Source: Agarivorans sp. TSD2052 | GTDB taxonomy: Bacteria > Pseudomonadota > Gammaproteobacteria > Enterobacterales > Celerinatantimonadaceae | Length of the DNA: 64,000 nt | Reading direction: 5' to 3' | NCBI RefSeq assembly: GCF_023238625.1 | Contig: NZ_CP096670.1 | Coordinates: forward strand, 2,956,501-3,020,500 | Part shown: positions 33,777 through 42,387 of the stretch, piece by piece | How the letters are laid out: each line of letters starts with the position of its first letter | Numbering within the stretch: the stretch's first letter is position 1 | The notes under the pieces: model-generated | What the model was told of the DNA's origin: nothing | The model's database searches: none | What the model saw: only the letters and a program-made list of their open reading frames with translations | Position numbers and translations under genes: made by a program

Positions 33777-35429
33777 TTAAGCCCCCTCAGCTTGTACAAC
33801 CGCACTCACCGCACCATTTTTATCGATACTCACCAGCACATCACAGTGTTGTTTCACATCCTCAAAATGGGAGGCGATAAGTACGGTCATCGCCTGCTTT
33901 TCCTTATTCAACAGCGCCAATAACCGCTGCTGAGCATCGGCATCTAGTGATAACATCGGCTCATCAAGTAACAAAATAGAGGGTTGTTGAGCGAGCGCTC
34001 GGACTAATGCGATTAACTTAATGGCGCCTTTATTAAGCATTTGATTACCACTATCGCCAACCCGAGTTTGGTAACCTGCTGGCAATAAAGCGATAGCGGC
34101 ACTTAAACCAAGCTCATCTGCCACCACCATTGCCTTTGCTTCTAGTTCAGGCCTAAACAGGGTCATATTTTCGAGTAAACTACCGGCAAACAAGGTTGGC
34201 CAAGGCGCCAAATAAACCACAGACTGTCGATACTCATCACTATCATGCAGCCTCAACTCAACGCCGGCAATACTCAGCTCTCCTTCGCTAGCCTGATGAA
34301 ACCCCGCCAGTAAGCTAAGCATTAAGCTGGCATTAGTCAGAGGGTTTGATTGAATCGCAACGAGGCTTTTTGCTGGTATGGTGAATTGGCATGCTTTTAA
34401 CAAAGCCCCAGAGGACTGCGCCGATAATTTCGAAAACTCGATTGGTCCACTAGGCAGTTTTTGCTGATAATGATGCTCTCCGGTAAATTGCTCGTTCTCT
34501 AAGTCAATAAGTTGCTTAACCTGCGACATAGCCGACTTAGCCGTTACCATTCGAGAGCGTAAACTGATAATGGCACTTAAAGGGGCAACCGCCCTCCCGG
34601 CTAAAATTGAGCATGCTGCCAGTCCCCCCGTGGTAAGCTCTCCGTCTAGCACTAATAAACAGCCAAGCAATACCAATACCAAGGTAGTGCCTTGCGATGC
34701 ACCTTGAATTAGCTCCTGTAATTTTGCGGATAACCAATCTACCCGCTGTTGATTTTGTAAACGCTTGAAATTTATTTCGCGGTAATAAGCAGAAATACCA
34801 TTTTCCAAAGCCAAAGCTTTAGTCGTAGTTAAACCAGAAAGCACATTGATTAATAAACGAGAGCGTTCGGCTTCACTGAGGGCTAAATCTTCGGTTGCTT
34901 GTGCTAATTGCTTTCCTATCAGCACTACAACCAAGCTAATTAAGCCCCAAACAGCAATAGGTATAAACACCAAAGTTCCGCCAATATAGGCAACTAAGGC
35001 TAAAAAAATGATAACAAAAGGAAAATCGATTACCGCTAAAGCAGCTTGACCAGAATAGAGGTCTCGCATTCCAGCAATCGAGCTCAAGCCATTAAATATG
35101 CCACCTCTGCCTAATTTAGCCACTGGCCCGTAGCTGGCGGCTAACAAGGCTTTCACCGCAGAAATAGTAGTATGTAATTCGAAGTTAGCCGCGGCAGAAG
35201 CTAGCAACCAACTACGAACATAGCGTAATACCAACTCCAACAGAATAGCTACCGCCACTCCCAACATTAAGATACTCGCAGTACCATAACCTTGATTAGG
35301 CAAAATACGGTCGTAAATTTGCAACATAGCAAAAGGTAAGGCTAAAGAAAGTAGGTTAATAAAGGTAGAAGAAAGCAATACATCAATTGCTGACCGATTT
35401 TGAAACAGTAGGCTTAAGGCATACCTCAT
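33777..35429 (-). CDS. Type I secretion ABC half-transporter with degenerate Walker A and signature motifs
   Basis: This 550-residue protein is first in the four-gene operon. About five to six membrane segments fill residues 15-300, including LALPFAMLQIYDRILPNQGY, typical of type I exporters; no N-terminal peptidase-like domain. In the ATPase domain, the Walker A site reads AIQSNPLTNASL, lacking the P-loop glycines and the lysine. The signature is LNKGAIKL rather than LSGGQ, and the Q-loop reads LAPWPTLFAGS. Walker B (ILLLDEP) and the histidine switch (ASHFED) remain. The reading frame is intact, so this is not a simple pseudogene; it may be an ATPase-inactive partner. Confidence 0.88.
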   Translation of the reverse strand: MRYALSLLFQNRSAIDVLLSSTFINLLSLALPFAMLQIYDRILPNQGYGTASILMLGVAVAILLELVLRYVRSWLLASAAANFELHTTISAVKALLAASYGPVAKLGRGGIFNGLSSIAGMRDLYSGQAALAVIDFPFVIIFLALVAYIGGTLVFIPIAVWGLISLVVVLIGKQLAQATEDLALSEAERSRLLINVLSGLTTTKALALENGISAYYREINFKRLQNQQRVDWLSAKLQELIQGASQGTTLVLVLLGCLLVLDGELTTGGLAACSILAGRAVAPLSAIISLRSRMVTAKSAMSQVKQLIDLENEQFTGEHHYQQKLPSGPIEFSKLSAQSSGALLKACQFTIPAKSLVAIQSNPLTNASLMLSLLAGFHQASEGELSIAGVELRLHDSDEYRQSVVYLAPWPTLFAGSLLENMTLFRPELEAKAMVVADELGLSAAIALLPAGYQTRVGDSGNQMLNKGAIKLIALVRALAQQPSILLLDEPMLSLDADAQQRLLALLNKEKQAMTVLIASHFEDVKQHCDVLVSIDKNGAVSAVVQAEGA

Positions 35430-35676
35430 TTAGCTTGCTTCCTTTCGTCAATAAATCACTCCATGAGTTATTGATAAGCCTAGCAAATAATCTGATATTT
35501 TCTGTTTTAGAGTTTTTTTTGTTACTGACAGCCAGACGCCCTGCAAACTTTTAATAACAAAATTGACACACCATGTAAAATAATTCACTATTAACAAGCT
35601 CTCTACTAGCTCAAGACTTCAATCGTGACTGTTATATTGTCATTTAAATCTATTTGTTATTGCTAATCAAAAAGAT
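35430..35676. promoter_or_regulatory. Divergent intergenic region between the secretion operon and the AraC-type regulator
   Basis: These 247 A/T-rich bases must contain the promoters for the - strand four-gene operon and the + strand regulator. A small inverted TGAC (35626-35629) and GTCA (35639-35642) pair is visible close to the regulator start. I cannot assign -35/-10 boxes with confidence. Confidence 0.45.
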
Positions 35677-36438
35677 ATGAATCCATCATCCAGCTTAGCT
35701 CAAGTATTAGCGTTACCTAGCCAATCACACCACCATAGTCACAACTACTATCAGGTGGTGATCGGGCTGCAGGGGCAAACCGAATTCGACATTCAAGGCC
35801 AAGGTAATTTAGTGGGCCCAGGCCAAGGCTGTCTGGTGCCAGCGAGCTCCGAGCATGCCTTTACTGGTTTAGGGCGCAACCAAATTTTAGTGGTCAACTT
35901 GCCGCTAAACACCGAACAAGGCCTTCAAGATAAAGTAAATCAACTATTTGAAAGAAAAGCTTATTTTCAACTTACCAATCAATCTCAAATACTCATCGGG
36001 GCACTGTGTCATGAGATCCTAAGCCAGCCGCAAGAGCAACTATTGGGTGAAGCCTGTGCCCATACGTTGGTGTGTGTGCTGCAAAACCAGTTGGCGCAAG
36101 CAAAACCGCAACGAACGCTGCGCTTACAAATGGATAGCATTGATCGTTACATTCATCAGCACCTGCATCAAAAAATCAGTGTCGCGCAATTGGCGGGTGC
36201 AGTTTACTTGGCCGAAAGCCAATTTTACCGTTTATTTGGCCAACAAAATGGCATAACCCCTCATCAATACGTGTTACGTAAACGCTTTGAATTGGCCAAA
36301 CAGTTACTTAGCGAGGAAAAGCTGAGCCTACAGCAAATTTCCGACAGCTGTGGCTTTGCCAGTCAAAGTAGCTTTACTAGCGCTTTTAGTGCCTTTTTCG
36401 GTCAGTCTCCCGCGCGCTATAAACGCAATAACAGTTAA
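35677..36438 (+). CDS. AraC-family transcriptional regulator with cupin-like sensor
   Basis: This 253-residue protein has an N-terminal cupin-like domain (residues about 15-95, starting SHHHSHNYYQVVIGLQG) and a C-terminal double helix-turn-helix (about 150-250, with ISVAQLAGAVYLAESQFYRLF and ISDSCGFASQSSFTSAF). It lies 262 bases upstream of putA on the same strand, an arrangement reminiscent of PruR-type activators of proline use, so control of putA/putP is the first guess. It is also divergent from the secretion operon, which is an alternative target. Ligand unknown. The ribosome site is weak (AAAAAGAT). Confidence 0.82.
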   Translation: MNPSSSLAQVLALPSQSHHHSHNYYQVVIGLQGQTEFDIQGQGNLVGPGQGCLVPASSEHAFTGLGRNQILVVNLPLNTEQGLQDKVNQLFERKAYFQLTNQSQILIGALCHEILSQPQEQLLGEACAHTLVCVLQNQLAQAKPQRTLRLQMDSIDRYIHQHLHQKISVAQLAGAVYLAESQFYRLFGQQNGITPHQYVLRKRFELAKQLLSEEKLSLQQISDSCGFASQSSFTSAFSAFFGQSPARYKRNNS

Positions 36439-36700
36439 TACCCATAAGCTGCACCAATAATTTGTATCCCCCCTGTTCATTGCTGTTACTTACTACACTT
36501 ACTGTAGCTTAGCGACCTAAGTCATTATTCGGTCGATTGTTAAATCTTTGCTGGAACAAGTGTTAATCGGCAGAGAGTTTCTAAAAAACTTCGGAGCTTT
36601 TCGAAATACGCCAAAGGTAAAGCACTCTACAATCGGTCACTTAATAACAAAGCCGTAACATCCCCTGTCCCTCGCAGAGGATGAAAAACGAGGACATAGC

Positions 36701-39700
36701 ATGCTGAACACCCCGCAACTCGACGCTCATTTCATGACGCAAGCTAGCTTTATTGATCAGCCACAGGAACAGCTTTGGCGGTATATCTCGCCACTTTATT
36801 GCATTGACGAATCGACTTGGCTAAATCAGTTATTACCTTTAGCTGAACCCAGCGAAAAAGAACTCAGCCAATCTACGGGTTTAGCGACTCAGCTAATTGA
36901 ACGAGTGCGATCCGATAAAAATGCGATACAAATGATTGATGCCCTGCTGTTGGAATACAGCTTAGATACTCGCGAAGGCATCTTACTAATGTGCTTGGCC
37001 GAAGCTTTGATGCGTGTGCCGGATACCGCCACGGCAGATGCCCTAATTCGTGACAAAATGAGCGTGGCCGATTGGAAGTCTCACCTTAAAAACTCTGACT
37101 CGTTATTTGTTAATGCTTCGACGTGGGGCTTAATGCTAACCGGTAAAGTGGTTAGCTTAGATCAACCAGAAGCGGGCCAGCCAAGTAAGTTGCTAAATCG
37201 ACTGGTCAACAAATTTTCTGAGCCCGTAATTCGCCAAGCGATGCACCAAGCAATGAAGATAATGGGTCATCAATTTGTCTTAGGTCGCAATATTCAAGAA
37301 GCGCTGAAAAATGGCGAGACACCACGCAGCCGAGGCTTTAGCTATTCATTTGATATGCTGGGTGAATCGGCACTTACCGCTGAAGATGCGCTTAAGTATT
37401 ATAACGATTACCACCAAGCTATTAGCCAAGTCGCCACTGATAAGCCACAAGCATCTAACGCAAGTCTTGCGCCATCGGTATCAATTAAATTGTCAGCCTT
37501 ACACCCTCGCTATGAAGCAGCCAATCAAGCGCGGGTAATCAATGAAATGTTTAACACCTTACTCGCACTATTAGTTCATGCTCGCCAACAAGATGTTGCA
37601 ATTACCATTGATGCTGAAGAAGCCGACCGCTTAGAAATTTCGCTGAAACTGTTTGCTAAGTTATATCAGCATTCTGCACTTAAGGGCTGGGGCAAATTTG
37701 GCTTAGTGGTACAAGCTTATTCCAAACGGGCTTTGCCAGTTATAGCGTGGTTAGCGGCCTTAGCAAAAAAACAAGGCGATATCATTCCAATGCGTCTCGT
37801 AAAAGGCGCTTACTGGGATACCGAGCTTAAATTGGCTCAGCAACATGGCCACCACGCCTACCCTGTATATACTCGAAAAGAAGCCACTGACGTCAGTTAT
37901 TTGGCTTGTGCACGCTTGCTGTTAAGTGAACACATTCGTGGCCTGATCTTTCCGCAATTTGCCAGCCACAATGCGCAAACCATAGCCGCAATCGCCGCGA
38001 TGGCTAACCATAATGATTACGAATTCCAGCGTTTGCACGGTATGGGCGATGCCTTGTATCACCATGTAAAAGAGTTGTTAGATACCGATATTCGAATTTA
38101 CGCACCAGTGGGTAGTCATCAAGATCTATTGCCTTACTTAGTACGTCGTTTATTAGAAAATGGCGCCAATAGCTCCTTTGTTCATCGCTTGGTTGATGCT
38201 CGATGCCCGGTGACTGATTTAACGCTACACCCAGTTAATCAATTACGCACCCGCCCTTGCCTACACAATCCACGGATTGTTACGCCTCCACATTTATTCG
38301 GCGAACAGCGCCTTAATTCAATGGGTGTCGCTAGCGATATTGAAAGCGAATGGCTGCCCTTTGAGCAGCAAGTGAGTCAATTTTTGGGGCAACACCTTTG
38401 GCATGCTCAAGCAATTATTGGTGGCCAAGCACAGTGTGGGGAGCTACATCAAATCCATGCCCCTTATGATACTCAACTCAGGGTGGGCACCGTGCAATGG
38501 GCTAACGCCGAGCAAGCTAAACAAGCCATTAGCTTTGCTGAGCAAGCCTACCCTAGCTGGCGTGATACCGACGTAAACCAACGTGCTGCGTACTTGCTAG
38601 CACTGGCCGATAAACTAGAACAACATCGCCACGAGCTGGTTGCCCTATGCCACCGAGAAGCGGGTAAAACGGTTTTAGATAGTATTGATGAAATCCGTGA
38701 AGCTGTAGATTTTTTACGTTATTACTCGCAGCAAGCCATTACGAATTTTGGTCAAGCCACTGAGCAGTTAAGTTTTAACGGCCACCCTCAAGCGACCCAA
38801 TACAGGGGGCGCGGCGTATTTGTATGCATTAGCCCATGGAACTTCCCTTTAGCCATTTTTATTGGCCAAATATCAGCAGCGCTGGTTGCCGGTAATACGG
38901 TAGTCGCGAAACCTGCCGAACAAAGCTCATTAATTGCCACACGTTGCATTGAGCTGCTGCTGGAAACAGGCTTACCTAGCAATGCTATTCAACTTGTATT
39001 AGGCAGCGGAGCGCAGCTCGGCGAAGCCTTAAGCGCAGATCCTCGGATTGCTGGTGTGGCCTTTACTGGATCTACCCCTACAGCGCAAAAAATAAATCGT
39101 TTGCTAGCCAAACGCGATGCTATGCCAGTGCCATTTATTGCCGAAACTGGTGGGCAAAATGCCATGATAGTTGATAGCACCGCGCTACCCGAGCAGGTAG
39201 TCCGAGATGTTATTCGCTCAGCGTTTGCATCAGCGGGTCAGCGTTGCTCAGCCTTAAGAGTGTTGTATGTACAACAAGATATTGCCGAGCGAATACTGCA
39301 GCTTATTCAAGGCGCAATGGCAGAGCTAAGCATTGGTAACCCTGAACGTTTGAGTACTGATGTTGGCCCAGTGATTGATTTAGCCGCCCAGCAAAAATTA
39401 CTGGCCCATGTCGAATGGTTACAACAGCATGCCCAGCCGATTTATCAAGTGGAGTTATCGCCCTCATGTAACAGCGGAACCTATGTGGCACCCAGTGCAT
39501 TTGAGATAACCAGCATTGAGCAACTCGACCAAGAACACTTTGGCCCCATCCTTCATGTGATTAAATACCAAGCAAATCAACTTGATAGGGTGATTGATCA
39601 AATTAATCAAAGTGGATTTGGGTTAACCTTAGGCGTGCATAGTCGTAATGAAAGCACTTATCAACACATTGAGCGGCGTGCTCGTGTCGGTAATTGCTAC

Positions 39701-39853
39701 ATCAATCGTGACCAGGTAGGTGCGGTAGTTGGCGTACAACCCTTTGGTGGACAAGGCCTTTCAGGCACAGGCCCTAAAGCAGGCGGGCCCCATTATTTAT
39801 ATCGCTTCGCCATTGCTGTCGTCACCCCAACACTAGCCAGCGAGGTGCAATAA
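36701..39853 (+). CDS. putA: Bifunctional proline dehydrogenase / L-glutamate-gamma-semialdehyde dehydrogenase PutA
   Basis: This 1050-residue enzyme oxidises proline to glutamate. The proline dehydrogenase half (about 80-490) has MRLVKGAYWDTELK, LHGMGDALYHHV and RIYAPVGSHQDLLPYLVRRL. The aldehyde dehydrogenase half (about 560-1040) has FVCISPWNFPLAIF, FTGSTPTAQKI, ETGGQNAMIVD and the catalytic Cys849 in SAGQRCSALRV. It lacks the N-terminal ribbon-helix-helix DNA-binding domain of E. coli PutA and stops before the extra C-terminal domain, so it should not autoregulate. The next gene, one base away, seems to supply that C-terminal domain. A GAGGACA ribosome site supports the start. Confidence 0.96.
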   Translation: MLNTPQLDAHFMTQASFIDQPQEQLWRYISPLYCIDESTWLNQLLPLAEPSEKELSQSTGLATQLIERVRSDKNAIQMIDALLLEYSLDTREGILLMCLAEALMRVPDTATADALIRDKMSVADWKSHLKNSDSLFVNASTWGLMLTGKVVSLDQPEAGQPSKLLNRLVNKFSEPVIRQAMHQAMKIMGHQFVLGRNIQEALKNGETPRSRGFSYSFDMLGESALTAEDALKYYNDYHQAISQVATDKPQASNASLAPSVSIKLSALHPRYEAANQARVINEMFNTLLALLVHARQQDVAITIDAEEADRLEISLKLFAKLYQHSALKGWGKFGLVVQAYSKRALPVIAWLAALAKKQGDIIPMRLVKGAYWDTELKLAQQHGHHAYPVYTRKEATDVSYLACARLLLSEHIRGLIFPQFASHNAQTIAAIAAMANHNDYEFQRLHGMGDALYHHVKELLDTDIRIYAPVGSHQDLLPYLVRRLLENGANSSFVHRLVDARCPVTDLTLHPVNQLRTRPCLHNPRIVTPPHLFGEQRLNSMGVASDIESEWLPFEQQVSQFLGQHLWHAQAIIGGQAQCGELHQIHAPYDTQLRVGTVQWANAEQAKQAISFAEQAYPSWRDTDVNQRAAYLLALADKLEQHRHELVALCHREAGKTVLDSIDEIREAVDFLRYYSQQAITNFGQATEQLSFNGHPQATQYRGRGVFVCISPWNFPLAIFIGQISAALVAGNTVVAKPAEQSSLIATRCIELLLETGLPSNAIQLVLGSGAQLGEALSADPRIAGVAFTGSTPTAQKINRLLAKRDAMPVPFIAETGGQNAMIVDSTALPEQVVRDVIRSAFASAGQRCSALRVLYVQQDIAERILQLIQGAMAELSIGNPERLSTDVGPVIDLAAQQKLLAHVEWLQQHAQPIYQVELSPSCNSGTYVAPSAFEITSIEQLDQEHFGPILHVIKYQANQLDRVIDQINQSGFGLTLGVHSRNESTYQHIERRARVGNCYINRDQVGAVVGVQPFGGQGLSGTGPKAGGPHYLYRFAIAVVTPTLASEVQ

Positions 39854-39854
39854 A

Positions 39855-40562
39855 ATGACTATGCCAATGGAAGTACTAAGCCAAAGCCTTTCCTTATTAG
39901 AAGATTGGCAGCAGCAAAGTGTTACGCAACGAGCCCAACTTCTTGAACGATGGGCACAACGAATAGTAAAACGCGCAGAGCACTTTGCAGCAAGTGCCAG
40001 TATGATCCGCTTTCAATGCCAACAAGCATCAAGGATTATCGCTAAGCAGCATCAACTGCAAGGGCCAACGGGCGAGACCAACGAGCTGTATTGTGTTGGA
40101 CGAGGTACCTTTTTAATACACGCCGATGAAACCGCAAATACGGTAGCCATTGCAGGGCTAATAAGTGCCGCACTAGTGGCAGGCAATACCATTATTTGCA
40201 GTGTTGCGCCAAGTGCCAAGGCCGACCTCGATATATTGCTCTGTGAGCTGTTAAGAGCAGGCTGCCCTGACCGAGTGGCTATCCAATTGGATGCTGACGC
40301 CAGTGAGCAACTAGCCATGCAGCCCCAACTTGCAGGCATTGCATTGGCGGCTAGCCAAACAACTTGCCAGCACTATAACCAGTTATTGGCCGAGCGAGAT
40401 GGACAACTAGCTCAGCTAGTATACGAAACCGATTTACTCAATTTTGCTCATTTGAGTGAAGCGACATTTTGTTTGCGGTTTATTACTGAACGCACTCGAA
40501 CCATAAATATTACCGCCGTTGGCGGTAACGCTAGTCTGCTAGAGCTAGGCAGCGGCGATTAA
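39855..40562 (+). CDS. Stand-alone aldehyde dehydrogenase-superfamily-like domain, probable detached PutA C-terminal domain
   Basis: This 235-residue protein starts one base after the PutA stop. It resembles the N-terminal half of an aldehyde dehydrogenase: helical start (LLEDWQQQSVTQRAQLLERWAQ), then a Rossmann-like stretch TVAIAGLISAALVAGNTIIC parallel to the PutA segment with ISAALVAGNTVV. No catalytic Cys motif or NAD-site GGQN is present. Long PutAs carry an inactive domain of this fold at their C terminus, thought to seal the substrate tunnel. The tight spacing and short, non-catalytic sequence fit a split version acting with PutA. Enzymatic activity alone is unlikely. Confidence 0.75.
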   Translation: MTMPMEVLSQSLSLLEDWQQQSVTQRAQLLERWAQRIVKRAEHFAASASMIRFQCQQASRIIAKQHQLQGPTGETNELYCVGRGTFLIHADETANTVAIAGLISAALVAGNTIICSVAPSAKADLDILLCELLRAGCPDRVAIQLDADASEQLAMQPQLAGIALAASQTTCQHYNQLLAERDGQLAQLVYETDLLNFAHLSEATFCLRFITERTRTINITAVGGNASLLELGSGD

Positions 40563-40610
40563 CACCGATAAAACCCAAAATGCTCAAAGTAGCAAAAAAA
40601 GGAAAAAGGA

Positions 40611-42107
40611 ATGATTGAAAATAGCTTTGCTATCAGTGCCACATTTATAGCCTATCTCATCGTTATGCTATCAATTGGCATTTATGCCTATAAACGCACC
40701 TCCAGTTCAGAAGACTACTTCTTAGGAGGGCGCACATTAGGTCCATGGCCAGCCGCCTTATCTGCTGGCGCATCAGACATGAGTGGCTGGTTGCTACTCG
40801 GTTTACCTGGTTACGCCTACGCAGCCGGCATTGAATCATTTTGGCTAGCGGGCGGTCTGCTAGTCGGTACCTGGTTAAACTGGCTGATTTGTGCCAAACG
40901 CCTACGCACCTACTCTATAGTGGTGGATAACGCGCTTACCATCCCTGAGTTTTTGGCACGCCGTTTTGAAGACAAATCAAAACTACTGCAGTCAATTTCG
41001 GCCTTTTTCATCTTGTTATTTTTCTTGTTTTATACCAGTTCAGGCTTAGTCGCTGGCGGTAAATTATTCGAAACTGTATTCGGTTTAGACTACAGCACAG
41101 CTGTCATAGTAGGCACCGTATGTGTGGTCTCATATACCTTATTTGGTGGTTTCTTGGCAGTATCATGGACCGATTTAGTGCAAGGTTTGTTAATGTCAGC
41201 CGCGCTAATGATTGTACCAATTGCGGCAATGGAAGGTTCTTTTGGCGATTTAAGCCAAGCCCTTACGCTGAAAAACCCTGAGCTTTTAAACCTATGGACC
41301 GATGTTAAAGGCGAACCTTTAAGTGCAATTGCAATCATATCCTTGGTGGCTTGGGGCTTGGGGTATTTTGGTCAACCACATATTCTGGCGCGTTTTCAGG
41401 CCACCCGTAGCAACAAAGACATCGGTACTGCTCGTCGCATTGCTGTTAGTTGGACCGCCCTATCTATGGCAGGCGCATTACTTATTGGTTTGGTGGGCAC
41501 GGTATACGTTGACTCTCACTTAGGTGGCAACATAAAAGATGGCGAAACCATTTTTATGTTATTGGTTAATGCCATCTTCCACCCGGTGATTGCTGGTATC
41601 CTGCTGGCTGCGATCTTAGCCGCCATTATGAGCACCGCCGATTCGCAACTATTAGTTTCATCGTCAGCACTTGCCGAAGACTTTTACAAACAAGTTTTCC
41701 GTCCACAAGCGAGCCAGCAAGAAATAGTACGTATCGGACGTTTTGCGGTGGTGGCCTTATCGATTGTGGCACTGGTATTGGCCATGAACCCCGAAAGCTC
41801 GGTGCTGGGTTTAGTGTCTTATGCTTGGGCAGGTTTTGGCGCAGCCTTTGGCCCTGCTTTATTGCTCAGTTTGTTCTGGAAAGATATGAATCGCAATGGG
41901 GCCTTGGCTGGGGTGGTGTTAGGCGGAGTCACCGTCGTAGTTTGGAAGCAACTCAGTGGGGGTTTGTTCGACATTTACGAAATTGTTCCCGGTTTCATCT
42001 TGGCAAGCATTGCCATTATTGTTGTCAGTAAAGCCACGGGCGGTGCCGAAGCATCAGTTCAAAAAACACATGATAAATACGAAGAGCAATTAGTTAGCCT
42101 AGACTAA
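40611..42107 (+). CDS. putP: Sodium/proline symporter PutP
   Basis: This 498-residue sodium:solute symporter (SSS family) has about 13 membrane segments. Family motifs include SSEDYFLGGRTLGPWPAALS, SAGASDMSGWLLLGLPGYAY, GYFGQPHILARFQA and AAILAAIMSTADSQLLVSSS. Length matches E. coli PutP (502). It follows putA and the detached domain on the same strand with an AAGGAAAAAGGA ribosome site, completing a proline uptake and catabolism operon that ends in a hairpin at 42121-42154. Confidence 0.96.
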   Translation: MIENSFAISATFIAYLIVMLSIGIYAYKRTSSSEDYFLGGRTLGPWPAALSAGASDMSGWLLLGLPGYAYAAGIESFWLAGGLLVGTWLNWLICAKRLRTYSIVVDNALTIPEFLARRFEDKSKLLQSISAFFILLFFLFYTSSGLVAGGKLFETVFGLDYSTAVIVGTVCVVSYTLFGGFLAVSWTDLVQGLLMSAALMIVPIAAMEGSFGDLSQALTLKNPELLNLWTDVKGEPLSAIAIISLVAWGLGYFGQPHILARFQATRSNKDIGTARRIAVSWTALSMAGALLIGLVGTVYVDSHLGGNIKDGETIFMLLVNAIFHPVIAGILLAAILAAIMSTADSQLLVSSSALAEDFYKQVFRPQASQQEIVRIGRFAVVALSIVALVLAMNPESSVLGLVSYAWAGFGAAFGPALLLSLFWKDMNRNGALAGVVLGGVTVVVWKQLSGGLFDIYEIVPGFILASIAIIVVSKATGGAEASVQKTHDKYEEQLVSLD

Positions 42108-42120
42108 TACATGTAATACA

Positions 42121-42154
42121 AAAGAGCAGTATCGCCTATTTGATACTGCTCTTT
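42121..42154 (+). terminator. Terminator of the put operon
   Basis: A 13-bp perfect stem, AAAGAGCAGTATC (42121-42133) with GATACTGCTCTTT (42142-42154), encloses an 8-base loop 14 bases after the putP stop. The A-rich 5' arm and T-rich 3' arm allow action on either strand. The following 42155-42387 is A/T-rich leader for the lyase gene with no ORF of note. Confidence 0.8.
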
Positions 42155-42387
42155 ATGACCATTAAACACCTCTACATTTAGCTAAAAAAACAAATGATAC
42201 TCAAGAGTAAATCAGCTACGAAAGTCTCGCCCTAGTTTGATCGAAACCACAAATACCCCTAAATTCCCCGCTCTTAATATGTATTATTAAATTATATTAA
42301 TACGATCACTTTTTTACGCAGTTTTTTACGTAAGATATCCCTGTTTTATTTATCGCTTGAAAAATTTAACAATGAAAAGGACATTCT

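Noticed and set aside
33777-35429. First ABC gene as a pseudogene because Walker A is missing
   Set aside because: The frame is complete, membrane segments, Walker B and histidine switch are kept, and it is tightly packed with the next gene; an inactive partner subunit is more likely than decay.
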